Positions 1 through 8,035 of a stretch of 39,103 nucleotides of DNA are shown here, in pieces. The stretch comes from Pseudomonadota bacterium. Its GTDB lineage: Bacteria; Pseudomonadota; Gammaproteobacteria; Burkholderiales; Burkholderiaceae_C. Position 1 is the first letter of the stretch. Every line of letters begins with the position of its first letter. The notes under the pieces are model-generated. The model did no database searches, was not told the origin of the DNA, and worked only from the letters and a program-made list of their open reading frames with translations. Location: the NCBI GenBank assembly GCA_021846965.1, contig JAJZWA010000007.1, positions 1 through 39,103 on the forward strand. Direction: 5' to 3'. The translations under genes and the position numbers were made by a program.

Positions 1-2
1 CG

Positions 3-923
3 CTGATCCAGGTGCGCGACGGCCAGGACGTCGGCCCCGGCGAGGTGCTGGCGCGCATCCCGATGGAAGGCCAGAAGACCCGCGACATCACCGGGGGTCT
101 GCCGCGCGTGGCCGAGCTGTTCGAGGCCCGCTCGCCCAAGGACGCGGGCATGCTGGCCGAGATCACCGGCACCGTCTCCTTCGGCAAGGAAACCAAGGGC
201 AAGGTACGCCTGGTCATCACCGACCTGGACGGCCAGTCCCACGAGTTCCTGGTGCCCAAGGAAAAGACCATCCTGGTGCACGAGGGCCAGGTGGTCAACA
301 AGGGCGAACTGGTGGTCGACGGCGCGGCCGAGCCGCAGGACATCCTGCGCCTGCTCGGCGTCGAGGCCCTGGCCCGCTACATCGTCGACGAGGTGCAGGA
401 CGTCTACCGTCTGCAGGGGGTGAAGATCAACGACAAGCACATCGAGGTGATCGTTCGCCAGATGCTGCGCCGCGTCGAGATCAAGGACTCCGGCGACAGC
501 GACTACATCACCGGCGAGCAGGTCGAGCGCTCGGAGGTGCTGCAGACCAATGCCGAACTGGCCGAACAGGGCAAGGTCGCCGCCACCTTCAACAACGTGC
601 TGCTGGGCATCACCAAGGCCAGCCTGTCCACCGACAGCTTCATCTCCGCGGCCTCCTTCCAGGAGACCACCCGCGTGCTGACCGAAGCCGCCATCATGGG
701 CAAGCGCGACGAGCTGCGTGGCCTGAAGGAAAACGTCATCGTCGGACGCCTGATCCCCGCGGGCACCGGCATGGCCTTCCACCAGGCCCGCAAGGCCAAG
801 GAGGTGCTGGACCACGCCGAGCGCACCGCGCAGGCCGCGGCGGAACTCCAGGCCCTGGAGGACAGCGCCAACGCCTCCGAGCACGAGACCGCCGGCGACA
901 GCGGAGAGCAAGGCGCGGTCTGA
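3..923 (+). CDS. rpoC: DNA-directed RNA polymerase subunit beta', C-terminal part
   Basis: This is the last 306 or so codons of RpoC, open at the left edge of the window, so the true start lies outside. RpoC is the largest catalytic subunit of RNA polymerase. The C-terminal landmarks are plain: [62 protein letters not shown] and [20 protein letters not shown], followed by a variable acidic tail ending GEQGAV. These blocks match the Rpb1 domain 5 and clamp end of bacterial beta'. The gene stops with TGA at 921-923 and is followed at once by a strong hairpin terminator. The next gene is an initiator tRNA rather than rpsL, which often follows within the str region in related bacteria. Identity is certain. 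Confidence 0.98.
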   Translation: MIQVRDGQDVGPGEVLARIPMEGQKTRDITGGLPRVAELFEARSPKDAGMLAEITGTVSFGKETKGKVRLVITDLDGQSHEFLVPKEKTILVHEGQVVNKGELVVDGAAEPQDILRLLGVEALARYIVDEVQDVYRLQGVKINDKHIEVIVRQMLRRVEIKDSGDSDYITGEQVERSEVLQTNAELAEQGKVAATFNNVLLGITKASLSTDSFISAASFQETTRVLTEAAIMGKRDELRGLKENVIVGRLIPAGTGMAFHQARKAKEVLDHAERTAQAAAELQALEDSANASEHETAGDSGEQGAV

Positions 924-942
924 TCAGGACCTCGCCGCAGCG

Positions 943-971
943 AACGGCCGCCGCGAGGCGGCCGTTTTTTT
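943..971 (+). terminator. Rho-independent terminator after rpoC
   Basis: A 10-bp perfect stem (943-952 with 957-966) with a GCGA tetraloop is followed by a run of seven T residues. It lies 20 bp after the rpoC stop, so it should end the rpoBC transcript. Confidence 0.92.
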
Positions 972-1024
972 GGCCCCTACTCCCCGTGGCGAGCGGATGT
1001 TCCGGCCATCGCGCAGGCAGGTCC

Positions 1025-1053
1025 TTGTGCGCCGCGGCATTTTTTGCTATAGT
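1025..1053 (+). promoter_or_regulatory. Sigma-70 promoter for tRNA-fMet
   Basis: A -35 element TTGTGC (1025-1030), a 17-bp spacer and a -10 element TATAGT (1048-1053) preceded by TGC make an extended -10 promoter. Predicted initiation is near 1060, about 8 bp before the mature tRNA 5' end. The fit in spacing and sequence is good, but it is a prediction by eye. Confidence 0.75.
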
Positions 1054-1067
1054 TCACTTCTTCCAGA

Positions 1068-1144
<77 letters not shown>

Positions 1145-1154
1145 AATCAATACG

Positions 1155-1188
1155 CAAACGCCGACCTCGAGTCGGCGTTTGTCGTTTT
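1155..1188 (+). terminator. Hairpin terminator of tRNA-fMet, probably bidirectional
   Basis: An 11-bp perfect stem (1155-1165 with 1171-1181) with loop CTCGA is followed by GTCGTTTT. The convergent lipoprotein gene ends 62 bp further on, so this hairpin may serve both strands. The module is copied near 6110, 8145 and 16610. Confidence 0.85.
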
Positions 1189-1249
1189 CGCATGTCGGTC
1201 GAAGGCCGCCCCGTCCCGTCGCGGTGGCGCAGGTTGCGAGCCTTGCCGT

Positions 1250-2752
1250 TCAGTGGATCTCGAATACCGTGCCAGTGTTGGAGCTTCCCCCCGCGTTATC
1301 GGTGCCGAAGATGTCGCCCGAGGAATCGATGAGTAGGCGGCCCATGGGAGAGACCCCGTCGTTAGGCTGGGAGCCGAAGTTGTAGATCACGTGCAGCGCG
1401 CCGGAGGGATCGAGCCGGAACACCACTCCGGAGGTATGTTGAGGTCCTCCTGAGACCGTGGTGCCGTAAAGGTTTCCATCCGCGTCCATCACCAGGCCGG
1501 CATCCGGGACGCCGCCATCGGCTGCGCCGACCAGGCTCGCGAAAGAGTACAGCACGGTCTCGACTCCGGCGGGCGTGACCTCGAAGACCGTGCCTTCGCT
1601 GTGGGCACCACCACTTTGCGTAGTTCCATACAGGTTGCCCGCGGCATCGGCTACCAAGCCGCCCAGCGGGCTGTCCCCATCGCCACTGCCACTCGGCCCG
1701 AAGGAATGCAGCACGGTCCCGGCCCCGGTACTCGACACCTTGAACACCGTGCCCAGACCGTAGGTACCTCCCCCCCGGGTTGTACCGTACAGATTACCCG
1801 ACGCGTCCATGAGCAGCCGTCCCCACGGCAAGGCGCCATCGGGCGGCGCGCCGAAGGAATACAACACGGACTCCGAGCCGCTGGCGGGATCGAAGGAGAA
1901 CACCGTTCCCGCGCCGTATGCCCCGCCCGCGCTGGTCGTGCCGTACAGCATGCCCGAGGGGCTGCGGATCAGGTTGCCCAGGGGAAAGGCGCCGTTGGAG
2001 TTGCTGGGGACATTGGCGCTGCTGGGGCTGCCGAAGCTGTAGACCACCGACTGTGTGCCGTCCGGGGCGATCTTGAACAAGGTCCCACTGCCCAAAGCAC
2101 CCCCGATTTTGGTGGTGCCGTACAGGTTGCCGGAGGAGTCGGCCACGAGGCCGCTATACGGCTGGGAAGGCCCGCCCGTGGGGAAGGACCACAGCACGGT
2201 CTCGGCCCCGCCGGCACCGATCTTGTACACCATGCCGTTTCCCGTGGCGCCACCGGTTTGCGTGGTGCCGAGCAGATCACCCGTAGCGTCCTGGATCACG
2301 CTACCCAGGGGGCCGTACCCATCGTGGCTGATCGTAGGGCCGAAGGAATACAGCGTGGTCTCGGACGCCGGGCCGCACTGCACGGTCGCCGTCACATCGC
2401 TCGCCCCCAGGGCGCCGGAGGCATTGCTCAGGGCGCAGCTCAGTCCCGGGCTGCGGGATTGCACGGTCAGTGCATAGCTGCCCCCGCTCCAGTTGGAGGG
2501 AAACGCGAAGTTGCCGTCGCTTTGCACGGTGAAGGGATTCCCGCCGTTGTCCAGCAGCACCACCCTGGAGTAGGCGGGCAGGCCGCTGACCGCGACTTGC
2601 TGGGTGTAGGCGCTGGTGCCCGGGCTCACCGAGGAGGTGATCAGGGCGCCGCCTGTCCCGCCGCCTCCGCCGCCTCCGCAGCCCCCCAGCGCGACCACGC
2701 TCAGCGAGGCCAGCGCGCCCATCATTCGTGTTGCGAATCGAGTTCTTTTCAT
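1250..2752 (-). CDS. GloVer-repeat lipoprotein
   Basis: This 500-residue protein is probably a lipoprotein exported through the inner membrane. A basic start and hydrophobic stretch lead to the lipobox LGGC at about residues 22-25, followed by a long glycine run. Residues from about 130 to the end contain seven repeats of 50-60 residues. Each has a YSF-type strand, a central GNLYGTT..GG motif and a GTVF-type end, which matches the GloVer (TIGR03803-type) tandem repeat family. Seven similar units suggest a closed beta-propeller or a long repeat fold; this is inference. A good ribosome site (AAGGGGAGAA on the coding strand) precedes the ATG. It converges on the tRNA terminator. Its biochemical role is unknown; surface binding is a guess. 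Confidence 0.85.
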   Translation of the reverse strand: MKRTRFATRMMGALASLSVVALGGCGGGGGGGTGGALITSSVSPGTSAYTQQVAVSGLPAYSRVVLLDNGGNPFTVQSDGNFAFPSNWSGGSYALTVQSRSPGLSCALSNASGALGASDVTATVQCGPASETTLYSFGPTISHDGYGPLGSVIQDATGDLLGTTQTGGATGNGMVYKIGAGGAETVLWSFPTGGPSQPYSGLVADSSGNLYGTTKIGGALGSGTLFKIAPDGTQSVVYSFGSPSSANVPSNSNGAFPLGNLIRSPSGMLYGTTSAGGAYGAGTVFSFDPASGSESVLYSFGAPPDGALPWGRLLMDASGNLYGTTRGGGTYGLGTVFKVSSTGAGTVLHSFGPSGSGDGDSPLGGLVADAAGNLYGTTQSGGAHSEGTVFEVTPAGVETVLYSFASLVGAADGGVPDAGLVMDADGNLYGTTVSGGPQHTSGVVFRLDPSGALHVIYNFGSQPNDGVSPMGRLLIDSSGDIFGTDNAGGSSNTGTVFEIH

Positions 2753-3216
2753 GTCGTTCTCCCCTTGATCTCCGTCCCTCGAGCTAGCCTGACGTTCCTG
2801 GCGGGGAGGCGCGCCGCTCCAGCGTGCAATGCCTCATGCCCGGCATGAGGCACAGGCCCGCACGCGCAGCCGACATGCCGGCGCCCGCACAACTTTTGAT
2901 CGGATTCTTGCGGTAGTCCGCAGACTGCTGCTTACTGCGCTTTATCGGTCATAACCGTGCTCTTAGACATTACCGGCCTCGTCCATGCAGCCACGCAGGA
3001 AAATGTCCGACCGGTACGTTTTGCACGAAAATTCGCTCCCTCATTCGCGGGACAGTCTTGTAAATCGGCGTTACCTTTGTTGCATCCAGGCATGAGGTGC
3101 GGATCCATAGGATGGGCCGGCTGGGCAGCCGAGCGACCAGGTCGTCGCCAAGGCGGAAGCTGCGTTATCCCAGCTGCTTCGCTCGACCGGTCGCACCGGC
3201 AGGTGCGCGACGCGAC
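2753..3216. other. Intergenic region with a 23-bp inverted repeat
   Basis: This stretch contains no convincing gene. A perfect inverted repeat (11-bp arms around one base) lies at 2830-2852, about 80-100 bp upstream of the lipoprotein start. It could be an operator or a hairpin in the 5' untranslated region. The right end leads into the truncated TumE-like toxin frame, so part of the stretch may be degraded island DNA. Confidence 0.5.
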
Positions 3217-3345
3217 ATGCCAAGCAGCCATGCCCATCACCATCGGCACGTATTTGGGCAGGTTGAAGCGCTCCAGTTCACCTGTTACGAGGATATCGAA
3301 GCGCGCTTCGAGCAAGACTGGATCGCTTTGAGGAGCACCCGATGA
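3217..3345 (+). pseudogene. Truncated TumE-like toxin (C-terminal remnant)
   Basis: The last 36 or so codons of this frame (HHHRHVFGQ, then FTCYEDIEARFEQDW) resemble the C-terminal half of TumE/DUF6516-type toxins. In those proteins a D/HHRH motif is followed by a short helix. The expected N-terminal strands are absent: upstream of about 3217 the frame is low-complexity and unlike the family. The stop codon overlaps the start of the next gene by ATGA, the coupling expected of an intact toxin-antitoxin pair. The remnant probably results from a recombination that removed the toxin's 5' half. The family call rests on short similarity recalled from memory and is moderate. Confidence 0.45.
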
Positions 3346-3716
3346 CCGAGCTCACCATCACCACGGGAAACGAGCAGGCGTTCTTCGAGCATGGACATCG
3401 CATCGCCCGGGCACTTGACCGCGACGAAAGCCTTCCGGCCGAACGTGTCTTGCGCTTCGAGGACCCAGCGGAGATGATGCGTCTGATGAGCAGCGCGCGA
3501 CTGGCACTGTTCCGCGCCGTGAAGGAGCAGCCCGGGTCCATTACCGCCATCACCCAGCGCCTGCGCCGTGATCGCAGCGCGGTGAAGCGTGATCTCGACG
3601 CTTTGCAAGACGCCGGCATGGTGGCCGTGGACGAGAAGGTGCTTCCCGGTCACGGACGCATGCGCGAAGTGCGCGCAACAGCACAGAGCGTGCGCTTGCA
3701 GGCCGATGTATTCTGA
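3342..3716 (+). CDS. HVO_A0114-type winged-helix protein, probable antitoxin of a TumE-type pair
   Basis: The 124-residue protein has a winged helix-turn-helix in its second half: RLALFRAVKEQPGS, then ITQRLRRDRSAVKRDLDALQ, then a GMV..DEK beta-wing. It resembles the HVO_A0114 family of DNA-binding proteins, commonly found as antitoxins downstream of TumE-type toxins. The ATG overlaps the stop of the toxin remnant by 4 bp. It would bind its own promoter and neutralise the toxin. Because the partner lacks its N-terminal half here, the protein may now act alone, as a repressor or as an antidote against related toxins elsewhere. It converges on the vapC gene that ends at 3769. Confidence 0.65.
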   Translation: MTELTITTGNEQAFFEHGHRIARALDRDESLPAERVLRFEDPAEMMRLMSSARLALFRAVKEQPGSITAITQRLRRDRSAVKRDLDALQDAGMVAVDEKVLPGHGRMREVRATAQSVRLQADVF

Positions 3717-3768
3717 CGCACGGAGCCGCTACTGGCACTTCACCTGCAGCATGCCGCCCAAGCGCACC

Positions 3769-4176
3769 CTACCCGAGCTGCTCCACGGGGGGCAACAGAG
3801 CCAGGCCCTGCGCGCGCTTGGCCAGGCGGCGGTCAAAGGTCGCGAAGCCCGAGGCCCGGCGACTGCGAGCCACATGCAGCGCGTCCGCAAAATCCAGCCC
3901 TTGGTCGAAGGCATCGACGGCCATGAGGACGGCGTCGCGATCCTCGAGCGTGACGTGCTCGATGCCCGCCAGCGCGCGCAAAACGCGCGAGATGTCGGGC
4001 CGGGCCAGTTCGTAGAAACCTCGCATCACCCACTCCAACTCCAGCAGGACCGTCACCGAGACGAAACATCGCTCGGCGAGAGCCTGGACGGCCAGGGGCC
4101 GCTGTCTTGCGGCTTGCGGGTCATCGTCATCATCGATGAAAAAGCGCGCCAGGACGTTGGTATCCAGGGCTTTCAT
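3769..4176 (-). CDS. vapC: PIN-domain ribonuclease toxin VapC
   Basis: This 135-residue PIN-domain protein is the toxin of a type II pair and should cleave specific RNA, typically tRNA or rRNA. The four expected acidic residues are present: D5 in LDTN, E46 in LLELEWV, D98 in DFADALHVA and D115 in ATFDRRL. The domain is full length with no sign of damage. A run of five aspartates at residues 15-19 is unusual in its acidity. The start overlaps the vapB stop by ATGA, so the two are translationally coupled. It belongs to the branch paired with AbrB-type antitoxins. Confidence 0.9.
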   Translation of the reverse strand: MKALDTNVLARFFIDDDDDPQAARQRPLAVQALAERCFVSVTVLLELEWVMRGFYELARPDISRVLRALAGIEHVTLEDRDAVLMAVDAFDQGLDFADALHVARSRRASGFATFDRRLAKRAQGLALLPPVEQLG

Positions 4177-4439
4177 GATCGGCCCCGCCGCGAGGAACGG
4201 CTCAGCGTCGATGCCGCATCGAAATCCTCCAGGTTTCTCGGCACGCCACGCGCCGGCGCCTTGACCATGCCTGCCAGATCACGCATGTCGGCCGCAGGGA
4301 CCGGCCTTGCAACCCGCAGCTTCAGCCCGTCAGGCTCCTCGATCACTTCGAGGCGTGCACCCGCACCCATGCCGAGCCGCCGCCGCAAGGCGGCGGGCAA
4401 CACGATCTGCCCTTTGGACGAAACGAGCAGCGTAGGCAT
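4173..4439 (-). CDS. vapB: AbrB/MazE-type antitoxin VapB
   Basis: This 88-residue antitoxin has a swapped-hairpin AbrB DNA-binding domain at the N-terminus (LLVSSKGQIVLPAALRRRLGM, then GARLEV) and a C-terminal tail for binding VapC. The ATG at 4437-4439 puts the SSKGQ motif about six residues from the start, as is usual, and a GGATGAG purine stretch precedes it. An alternative ATG at 4470-4472 is in frame but lacks a ribosome site. The gene is upstream of vapC and overlaps it by 4 bp. A short piece of this gene recurs near 16646-16676. Confidence 0.88.
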   Translation of the reverse strand: MPTLLVSSKGQIVLPAALRRRLGMGAGARLEVIEEPDGLKLRVARPVPAADMRDLAGMVKAPARGVPRNLEDFDAASTLSRSSRRGRS

Positions 4440-4482
4440 GAGCTCATCCGGAAGCGTTGCTATGGTGGGCATGTTACTCTGT

Positions 4483-4495
4483 CTTACGCTGTAAG
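4483..4495 (-). promoter_or_regulatory. Probable VapB operator (inverted repeat CTTAC-GCT-GTAAG)
   Basis: A perfect 5-bp inverted repeat with a 3-bp spacer lies about 45 bp before the preferred vapB start. VapB-type antitoxins usually repress their own operon through palindromes in this position. A neighbouring GTTACTCTG block resembles one arm. Confidence 0.45.
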
Positions 4496-4769
4496 TCAGG
4501 ATGACGCCGTAGCCGGAAGCCGCCTCGGTGGACATGCCTGAGGCATGGCACGCTACGGCCGATCACACCCTTGCACGAGGCCCCGGGTTCCATCGATACG
4601 AAGCCGCGGCAAGGGATTGCGCGAGCAGGCTGGGCAGAGGCGAGGAATACCGCTCGAGGAAAAGCGGGCAGGACCAGATAGCCGTCGATCACGCGAGCCT
4701 CGATCGTATGGGTCGTGCGATTCCGGGCGCAGAGCCGGGGCTATCCGGCAGGTAGGGCGCTGCGCAAGC

Positions 4770-5933
4770 TCAAAGGGGCTCGGCACCCTCGTTGAGAATG
4801 TCCAGATAGCGCGTGTAGCTGAACACGCGCTCGCGTTTGCGTCCGGTGACTTCCCGCACGATGCCCAGACGCTCCAGCGAGTCGATGGCTCTCGCCACGG
4901 TGGGATAGGCAGCCCCGGTTCGATCGACCAGGCTCTTGATGCTGCTCAGCGGCCGTGCACGCAGTGCGTCGAATACCCGCAAGGCGTTCGCAGCTGCGCG
5001 GCCCAGGTCCTGCACCCGCTGCGAATCCTCTCTGAACAACGCGAGCAGGCGATGCGCCGTATCCACGGCCTGGCCCGCCGTCTGCGATACGCCGTCCAGG
5101 AAGAAATCGATCCACGCCTCCCAGTCGCCCGTCGTGCGCACGAGCCCAAGCAGACGGTAGTACTCATCCCTGTGCTGCTTGAAATACAGGGAGAGGTACA
5201 GGAGCGGCTGCCGCAGCACCTTGGAGTCGAACAGCACCAGCGCGATGAGCAATCGTCCGACCCGCCCATTGCCGTCCAGGAAGGGATGGACGGTTTCAAA
5301 CTGCACATGGGCCAAGGCTGCGCGCACGAGCGTGGGCAGGCCGTCGTCGGAGCGGTGCACAAAGGCCTCGAGCTGCCCCATGCAGGTTTCGATCGCGTGG
5401 GGAGGAGGCGGGACGAACAGCGCGTTTCCCGGCCTCGTTCCGCCGATCCAGTTCTGGCTGCGCCTGAACTCGCCAGGTTGCTTGTCGGCGCCGCGCCCGC
5501 GGGCCAGCAACTTCGCATGGACCTCGCGCAGCAGTCGATTCGACAGCGGGAAGCCTCCACGCAATCGGGTCAGGCCGTGCTCCAGCGCGGCCACATAGTT
5601 CGAGACCTCGACCACCTCGTCCAGCGGAGCCCCTGGCGCATCGTCCAACTCGAACAACAGCAGATCCGAGAGCGACGACTGCGTTCCCTCGATCTGGCTG
5701 GACAGGACAGCCTCTCGACGCACATAGGTGTAGAGGAACAAATCCGGATCCGGCAACATCGCGGCGATCCCATCCAGCCTGCCGCAAGCCAGCAGCGCCG
5801 ATTCAAGTCGCTGTTGCCGAGCACCGCTGAGCTCGAGAGGGGGTGCCGGCGGCAAGGGGTCCGGCACGAAGGCACGTACCGTCTCGCCCACGGTGCTGAT
5901 CGTCTCGACGCGCCCGCTCGCTCCACGTTGCAT
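4770..5933 (-). CDS. Fic domain protein (probable AMP transferase)
   Basis: This 387-residue Fic protein should transfer AMP from ATP to hydroxyl side chains of target proteins. The catalytic motif HPFLDGNGRVGRLL starts at about H216. An inhibitory motif SSQIEG at about residues 78-83 fits the N-terminal autoinhibitory class, so an intact copy should be self-restrained. The C-terminal third has a winged-helix segment (AYPTVARAIDSLERLGIVREVTGRKRERVFSY), a common arrangement in free-standing Fic proteins. ATG at 5931-5933 is preferred; an in-frame GTG at 5943-5945 is possible. Two partial copies of this gene occur at 8183-8345 and 16428-16528. Whether it acts as a toxin or a regulator cannot be told from sequence. 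Confidence 0.92.
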   Translation of the reverse strand: MQRGASGRVETISTVGETVRAFVPDPLPPAPPLELSGARQQRLESALLACGRLDGIAAMLPDPDLFLYTYVRREAVLSSQIEGTQSSLSDLLLFELDDAPGAPLDEVVEVSNYVAALEHGLTRLRGGFPLSNRLLREVHAKLLARGRGADKQPGEFRRSQNWIGGTRPGNALFVPPPPHAIETCMGQLEAFVHRSDDGLPTLVRAALAHVQFETVHPFLDGNGRVGRLLIALVLFDSKVLRQPLLYLSLYFKQHRDEYYRLLGLVRTTGDWEAWIDFFLDGVSQTAGQAVDTAHRLLALFREDSQRVQDLGRAAANALRVFDALRARPLSSIKSLVDRTGAAYPTVARAIDSLERLGIVREVTGRKRERVFSYTRYLDILNEGAEPL

Positions 5934-5953
5934 GGTTGTTCTCACGACTGAAC

Positions 5954-6007
5954 ATAGGCAGGACGCCTATTAACGATTCACCCTTTATTTGAATATAGCG
6001 AATCGTT
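5954..6007 (-). promoter_or_regulatory. fic upstream region with two nested inverted repeats
   Basis: The AT-rich stretch before fic carries ATAGGC-N5-GCCTAT (5954-5970) and, further upstream, AACGATTC (5972-5979) matched by GAATCGTT (6000-6007). Such palindromes suggest regulator binding around the fic promoter, possibly by the protein's own winged-helix segment. No clear -35/-10 pair could be fixed. Confidence 0.4.
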
Positions 6008-6024
6008 GGCGACCTTGCCTCCAG

Positions 6025-6150
6025 CTTCCACGCCCACGCGAGGGTTGAGGGGCAACGGCACCCGCACAACCGTCAAGCAGCGTTCGAAGTGGGCCCCCGC
6101 AACCAAATCAATACACAAACGCCGACCTCGAGTCGGCGTTTGTCGTTTCT
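6025..6150 (+). repeat. Island repeat copy 1 (tRNA-fMet 3' end plus terminator)
   Basis: From about 6091 this copy matches the tRNA-fMet acceptor end, CCA and terminator hairpin (compare 1131-1190) with very few differences. The part before it (6037-6090), with GAGGGTTGAGGGGCAACGG and a degenerate T-arm (GCGTTCGAAG), does not match tRNA-fMet but is shared with copies 2 and 3. The hairpin is intact and could terminate transcription from vapBC2 on the minus strand. Confidence 0.8.
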
Positions 6151-6233
6151 GGCGCGGGCTACCCTTCCCCGCCCTGAACGGCTGGGCTTGTCGCGCACCG
6201 GGTCAGGCTGCGTTCGTCGCTCCCGGTTGGCTC

Positions 6234-6635
6234 TCAATCTCTCAGCCAATTCTCCAACGAAAGTCCGCCAACACGGGAAAATTCCCCCTCGTTGTCGGTC
6301 ACGATGGTCGCACCAAGCGCCAGGGCATGGGCTGCGATCAGCAAATCGTTGCCCCCGATCGGCGTGCCTGCTCGTTCAAGATCAGCGCGAACCCTCCCGT
6401 AGACGGCATCCACTGGAGCCTCCAGCGGTACGACGTCGAGGGCCGCGAGTACCCGCTCGAGCTGATCGGTGAGGCGCGGGGATCCCTTCTTCGCTGCGCC
6501 GTAACGCAACTCGGCGGCGACGACGATGCTGGTGCAGCTGTTCGCCTCGCCGACCGACCGAATATGCTCGGCAACCCGTCCCTGGGGATGGCGAACGAGG
6601 TCGGACACCACATTCGTGTCGAGCAGGTAGCGCAT
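6234..6635 (-). CDS. vapC: PIN-domain ribonuclease toxin VapC (second pair)
   Basis: This 133-residue PIN-domain toxin is of the VapC/FitB-like branch. It shows D6 in LLDTN, a conserved glutamate in VAAELRYG, the aspartate of GGNDLLIAAHA and the aspartate of TIVTDNEGEF, which together form the metal site. The start ATG at 6633-6635 shares bases with the vapB stop (TGATG). A GTG one codon upstream is also possible. It is not closely similar to the VapC at 3769-4176, so it is a separate acquisition rather than a duplication. It lies between repeat copies 1 and 2. Confidence 0.9.
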   Translation of the reverse strand: MRYLLDTNVVSDLVRHPQGRVAEHIRSVGEANSCTSIVVAAELRYGAAKKGSPRLTDQLERVLAALDVVPLEAPVDAVYGRVRADLERAGTPIGGNDLLIAAHALALGATIVTDNEGEFSRVGGLSLENWLRD

Positions 6636-6868
6636 CACAGTTCGACAGGCTCGGGGGGCCGATCGTCGATCGGCGGGAATTCATCGTCGATCTCGGGCAG
6701 TGTCCGCAGCAGCGCGAGCAGGGATCGCGGCGGCGCAGGCTCGATGATCAACCGCTCCCCCTCCTTGCGCATGATCGCATCCTCGCCAGGCAACTCGAAT
6801 TCGCGTGGAATCCGCACAGCCTGGTTGCGCCCGTTCTTGAAGAGTTTCACGTGTCGTTGCGCAAGCAT
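6635..6868 (-). CDS. vapB: VapB-type antitoxin (second pair)
   Basis: This 77-residue antitoxin has an AbrB-like swapped-hairpin N-terminus (KLFKNGRNQAVRIPREFELPG, typical of VapB/MazE proteins) and an acidic, proline-rich C-terminal tail (EIDDEFPPIDDRPPEP) suited to binding VapC. The ATG at 6866-6868 is preceded by AGAGAGG at good spacing. The longer open frame upstream has no family similarity and was not used. Its stop overlaps the toxin start. Autoregulation through the repeats at 6885-6906 is likely. Confidence 0.9.
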   Translation of the reverse strand: MLAQRHVKLFKNGRNQAVRIPREFELPGEDAIMRKEGERLIIEPAPPRSLLALLRTLPEIDDEFPPIDDRPPEPVEL

Positions 6869-6884
6869 GGCTGCCTCTCTGAAA

Positions 6885-6906
6885 CATATGCCAAAGCATA
6901 TGCCAA
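6885..6906 (-). promoter_or_regulatory. Probable VapB2 operator (two CATATGCCAA repeats)
   Basis: CATATGCCAA occurs twice, at 6885-6894 and 6897-6906, exactly 12 bp apart and about 17 bp upstream of vapB. Each contains the palindrome CATATG. The helical phasing and location fit an antitoxin operator. Confidence 0.55.
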
Positions 6907-7087
6907 CGAGCATGCAATGTCCACTCCTCTTGCGCTCCATGCCCGTCATCTTCAGCCATGCCCAGGGGCCGGAAGCGCTTGCAACGCAAGCACGCGTAGC
7001 TGCCTGGACAAAGACCCCGCTGCACCGGACGGCGGCTGAGCGCACGCGCATGCAGCCCTCCCCCTTTTGGCTTGTACTGGCTGTGGT

Positions 7088-7597
7088 CTACGGCTCGCGC
7101 AGCGCTTGGCGAACCGTGGCCAGCATCAGGCACAGGGTCATGGGCTTGATGGGCGACTCGACGAAGCCGCGCGAGAGGTAGAAGCGTCGGGCCTGTTCCG
7201 AGATGGCCTGCACCAGCAGCGCGGTGATGCCGGCGATGTCGGCGGCCTGGATCGCGCGCCGGATGGCGTCATTGAGCAGCGCGGTGCCGATGCCTTTCTG
7301 GTGGTGGTCCTTGTGGATGGCCAGGCGGCCGAGGACGAGCACGGGCACCGGGTCGGGCCGGTTGCGCTTCAGGGTGGACCGCGCTTCGGCGTGTCCGATG
7401 GCGCCGGCCGCCAGGCAGTAGTAGCCGATGACGGCCTCCCCCTCGCACACGACGTAGGTGCGGGACGATCCGTTGGCCTGATTCTTGGCCGCGCGGCGTT
7501 TCAGCCAGTCGTCCAGCGAGGGCTCGCCGCTTTCAAAATCGGCGAGTTGGTGCTGGTCGGACAGCGGTTGCGGCGCGCAAAGCATCTGCGCGGTCAC
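7088..7597 (-). CDS. tacT: GNAT acetyltransferase toxin (TacT-like)
   Basis: This 169-residue GNAT-fold protein matches toxins of the TacT/AtaT class, which block translation by acetylating the amino acid on charged tRNA. The acetyl-CoA loop (LGRLAIHKDHHQKGIGTALL, with QKGIGT) and the tyrosine of RRFYLSRGF, the usual catalytic or acid position, are both visible. The N-terminus LSDQHQLADFESGEPSLDDWL is characteristic of this subgroup. The start overlaps the antitoxin stop by ATGA. Length and motifs suggest an intact toxin. The tRNA species targeted cannot be inferred. Confidence 0.92.
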   Translation of the reverse strand: MTAQMLCAPQPLSDQHQLADFESGEPSLDDWLKRRAAKNQANGSSRTYVVCEGEAVIGYYCLAAGAIGHAEARSTLKRNRPDPVPVLVLGRLAIHKDHHQKGIGTALLNDAIRRAIQAADIAGITALLVQAISEQARRFYLSRGFVESPIKPMTLCLMLATVRQALREP

Positions 7598-7926
7598 TTC
7601 ACGCGTCTGCCGGTGGCTTTCGACGAGACAGCGGCCTCGGCCGTCGCCGTTTCCCAGGGCGCGCGGGCCTTGAGGGTGCGGCGCAAGCGATCGGTGGGCG
7701 CGGGCGGCTGGTCGAGCATGGCCTGAAAGGCGGCAAAGCTCTTCGTGTCGAGCGCGAAGTAGGTCTGGTCGAGCAGCACGTTCTCGGCCTGCCGGCAGGC
7801 GGCTTCGAGCATGAAGTCGGAGCGGCTGCGGCCAAGGCGATCGGCGGCCTGGTCGATCAGGTCGCGCTGCCCGGCCTTGGCGCGGATGCTGATGGTGACG
7901 GGTTCCTGGGCTTGACTCTGGGCCAT
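7594..7926 (-). CDS. tacA: DUF1778 ribbon-helix-helix antitoxin (TacA-like)
   Basis: This 110-residue antitoxin has an N-terminal ribbon-helix-helix (VTISIRAKAGQRDLIDQAA, then LGRSRSDFMLEAA) and a C-terminal helix and tail that should wrap the GNAT toxin (LLDQTYFALDTKSFAAFQAMLD). The ATG at 7924-7926 is preceded by GGGAGAGG at good spacing. An in-frame ATG 27 bp further upstream is less likely. It should repress its own operon; a palindrome lies upstream. The C-terminal tail is somewhat longer than usual for the family. Confidence 0.9.
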   Translation of the reverse strand: MAQSQAQEPVTISIRAKAGQRDLIDQAADRLGRSRSDFMLEAACRQAENVLLDQTYFALDTKSFAAFQAMLDQPPAPTDRLRRTLKARAPWETATAEAAVSSKATGRRVK

Positions 7927-7965
7927 GAGACGCCTCTCCCGTGCTGCATTCATGATGACTTTATT

Positions 7966-7984
7966 GTATGCCACCTGTCCATAC
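7966..7984 (-). promoter_or_regulatory. Probable tacAT operator (GTATG-N9-CATAC)
   Basis: A 5-bp perfect inverted repeat with a 9-bp spacer lies 40-58 bp before tacA and overlaps a TACAAT sequence that could be the -10 element. Ribbon-helix-helix antitoxins usually bind such sites. Confidence 0.45.
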
Positions 7985-8035
7985 GTTGATGCTTGGCTGA
8001 AAGGGATGGGGCTCCCCTCATGTGCCATGAACTCG

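Noticed and set aside
4440..4769. Short open frames between vapB and fic on both strands
   Set aside because: No ribosome site, no family likeness and no conserved-looking composition; treated as non-coding apart from the operator.
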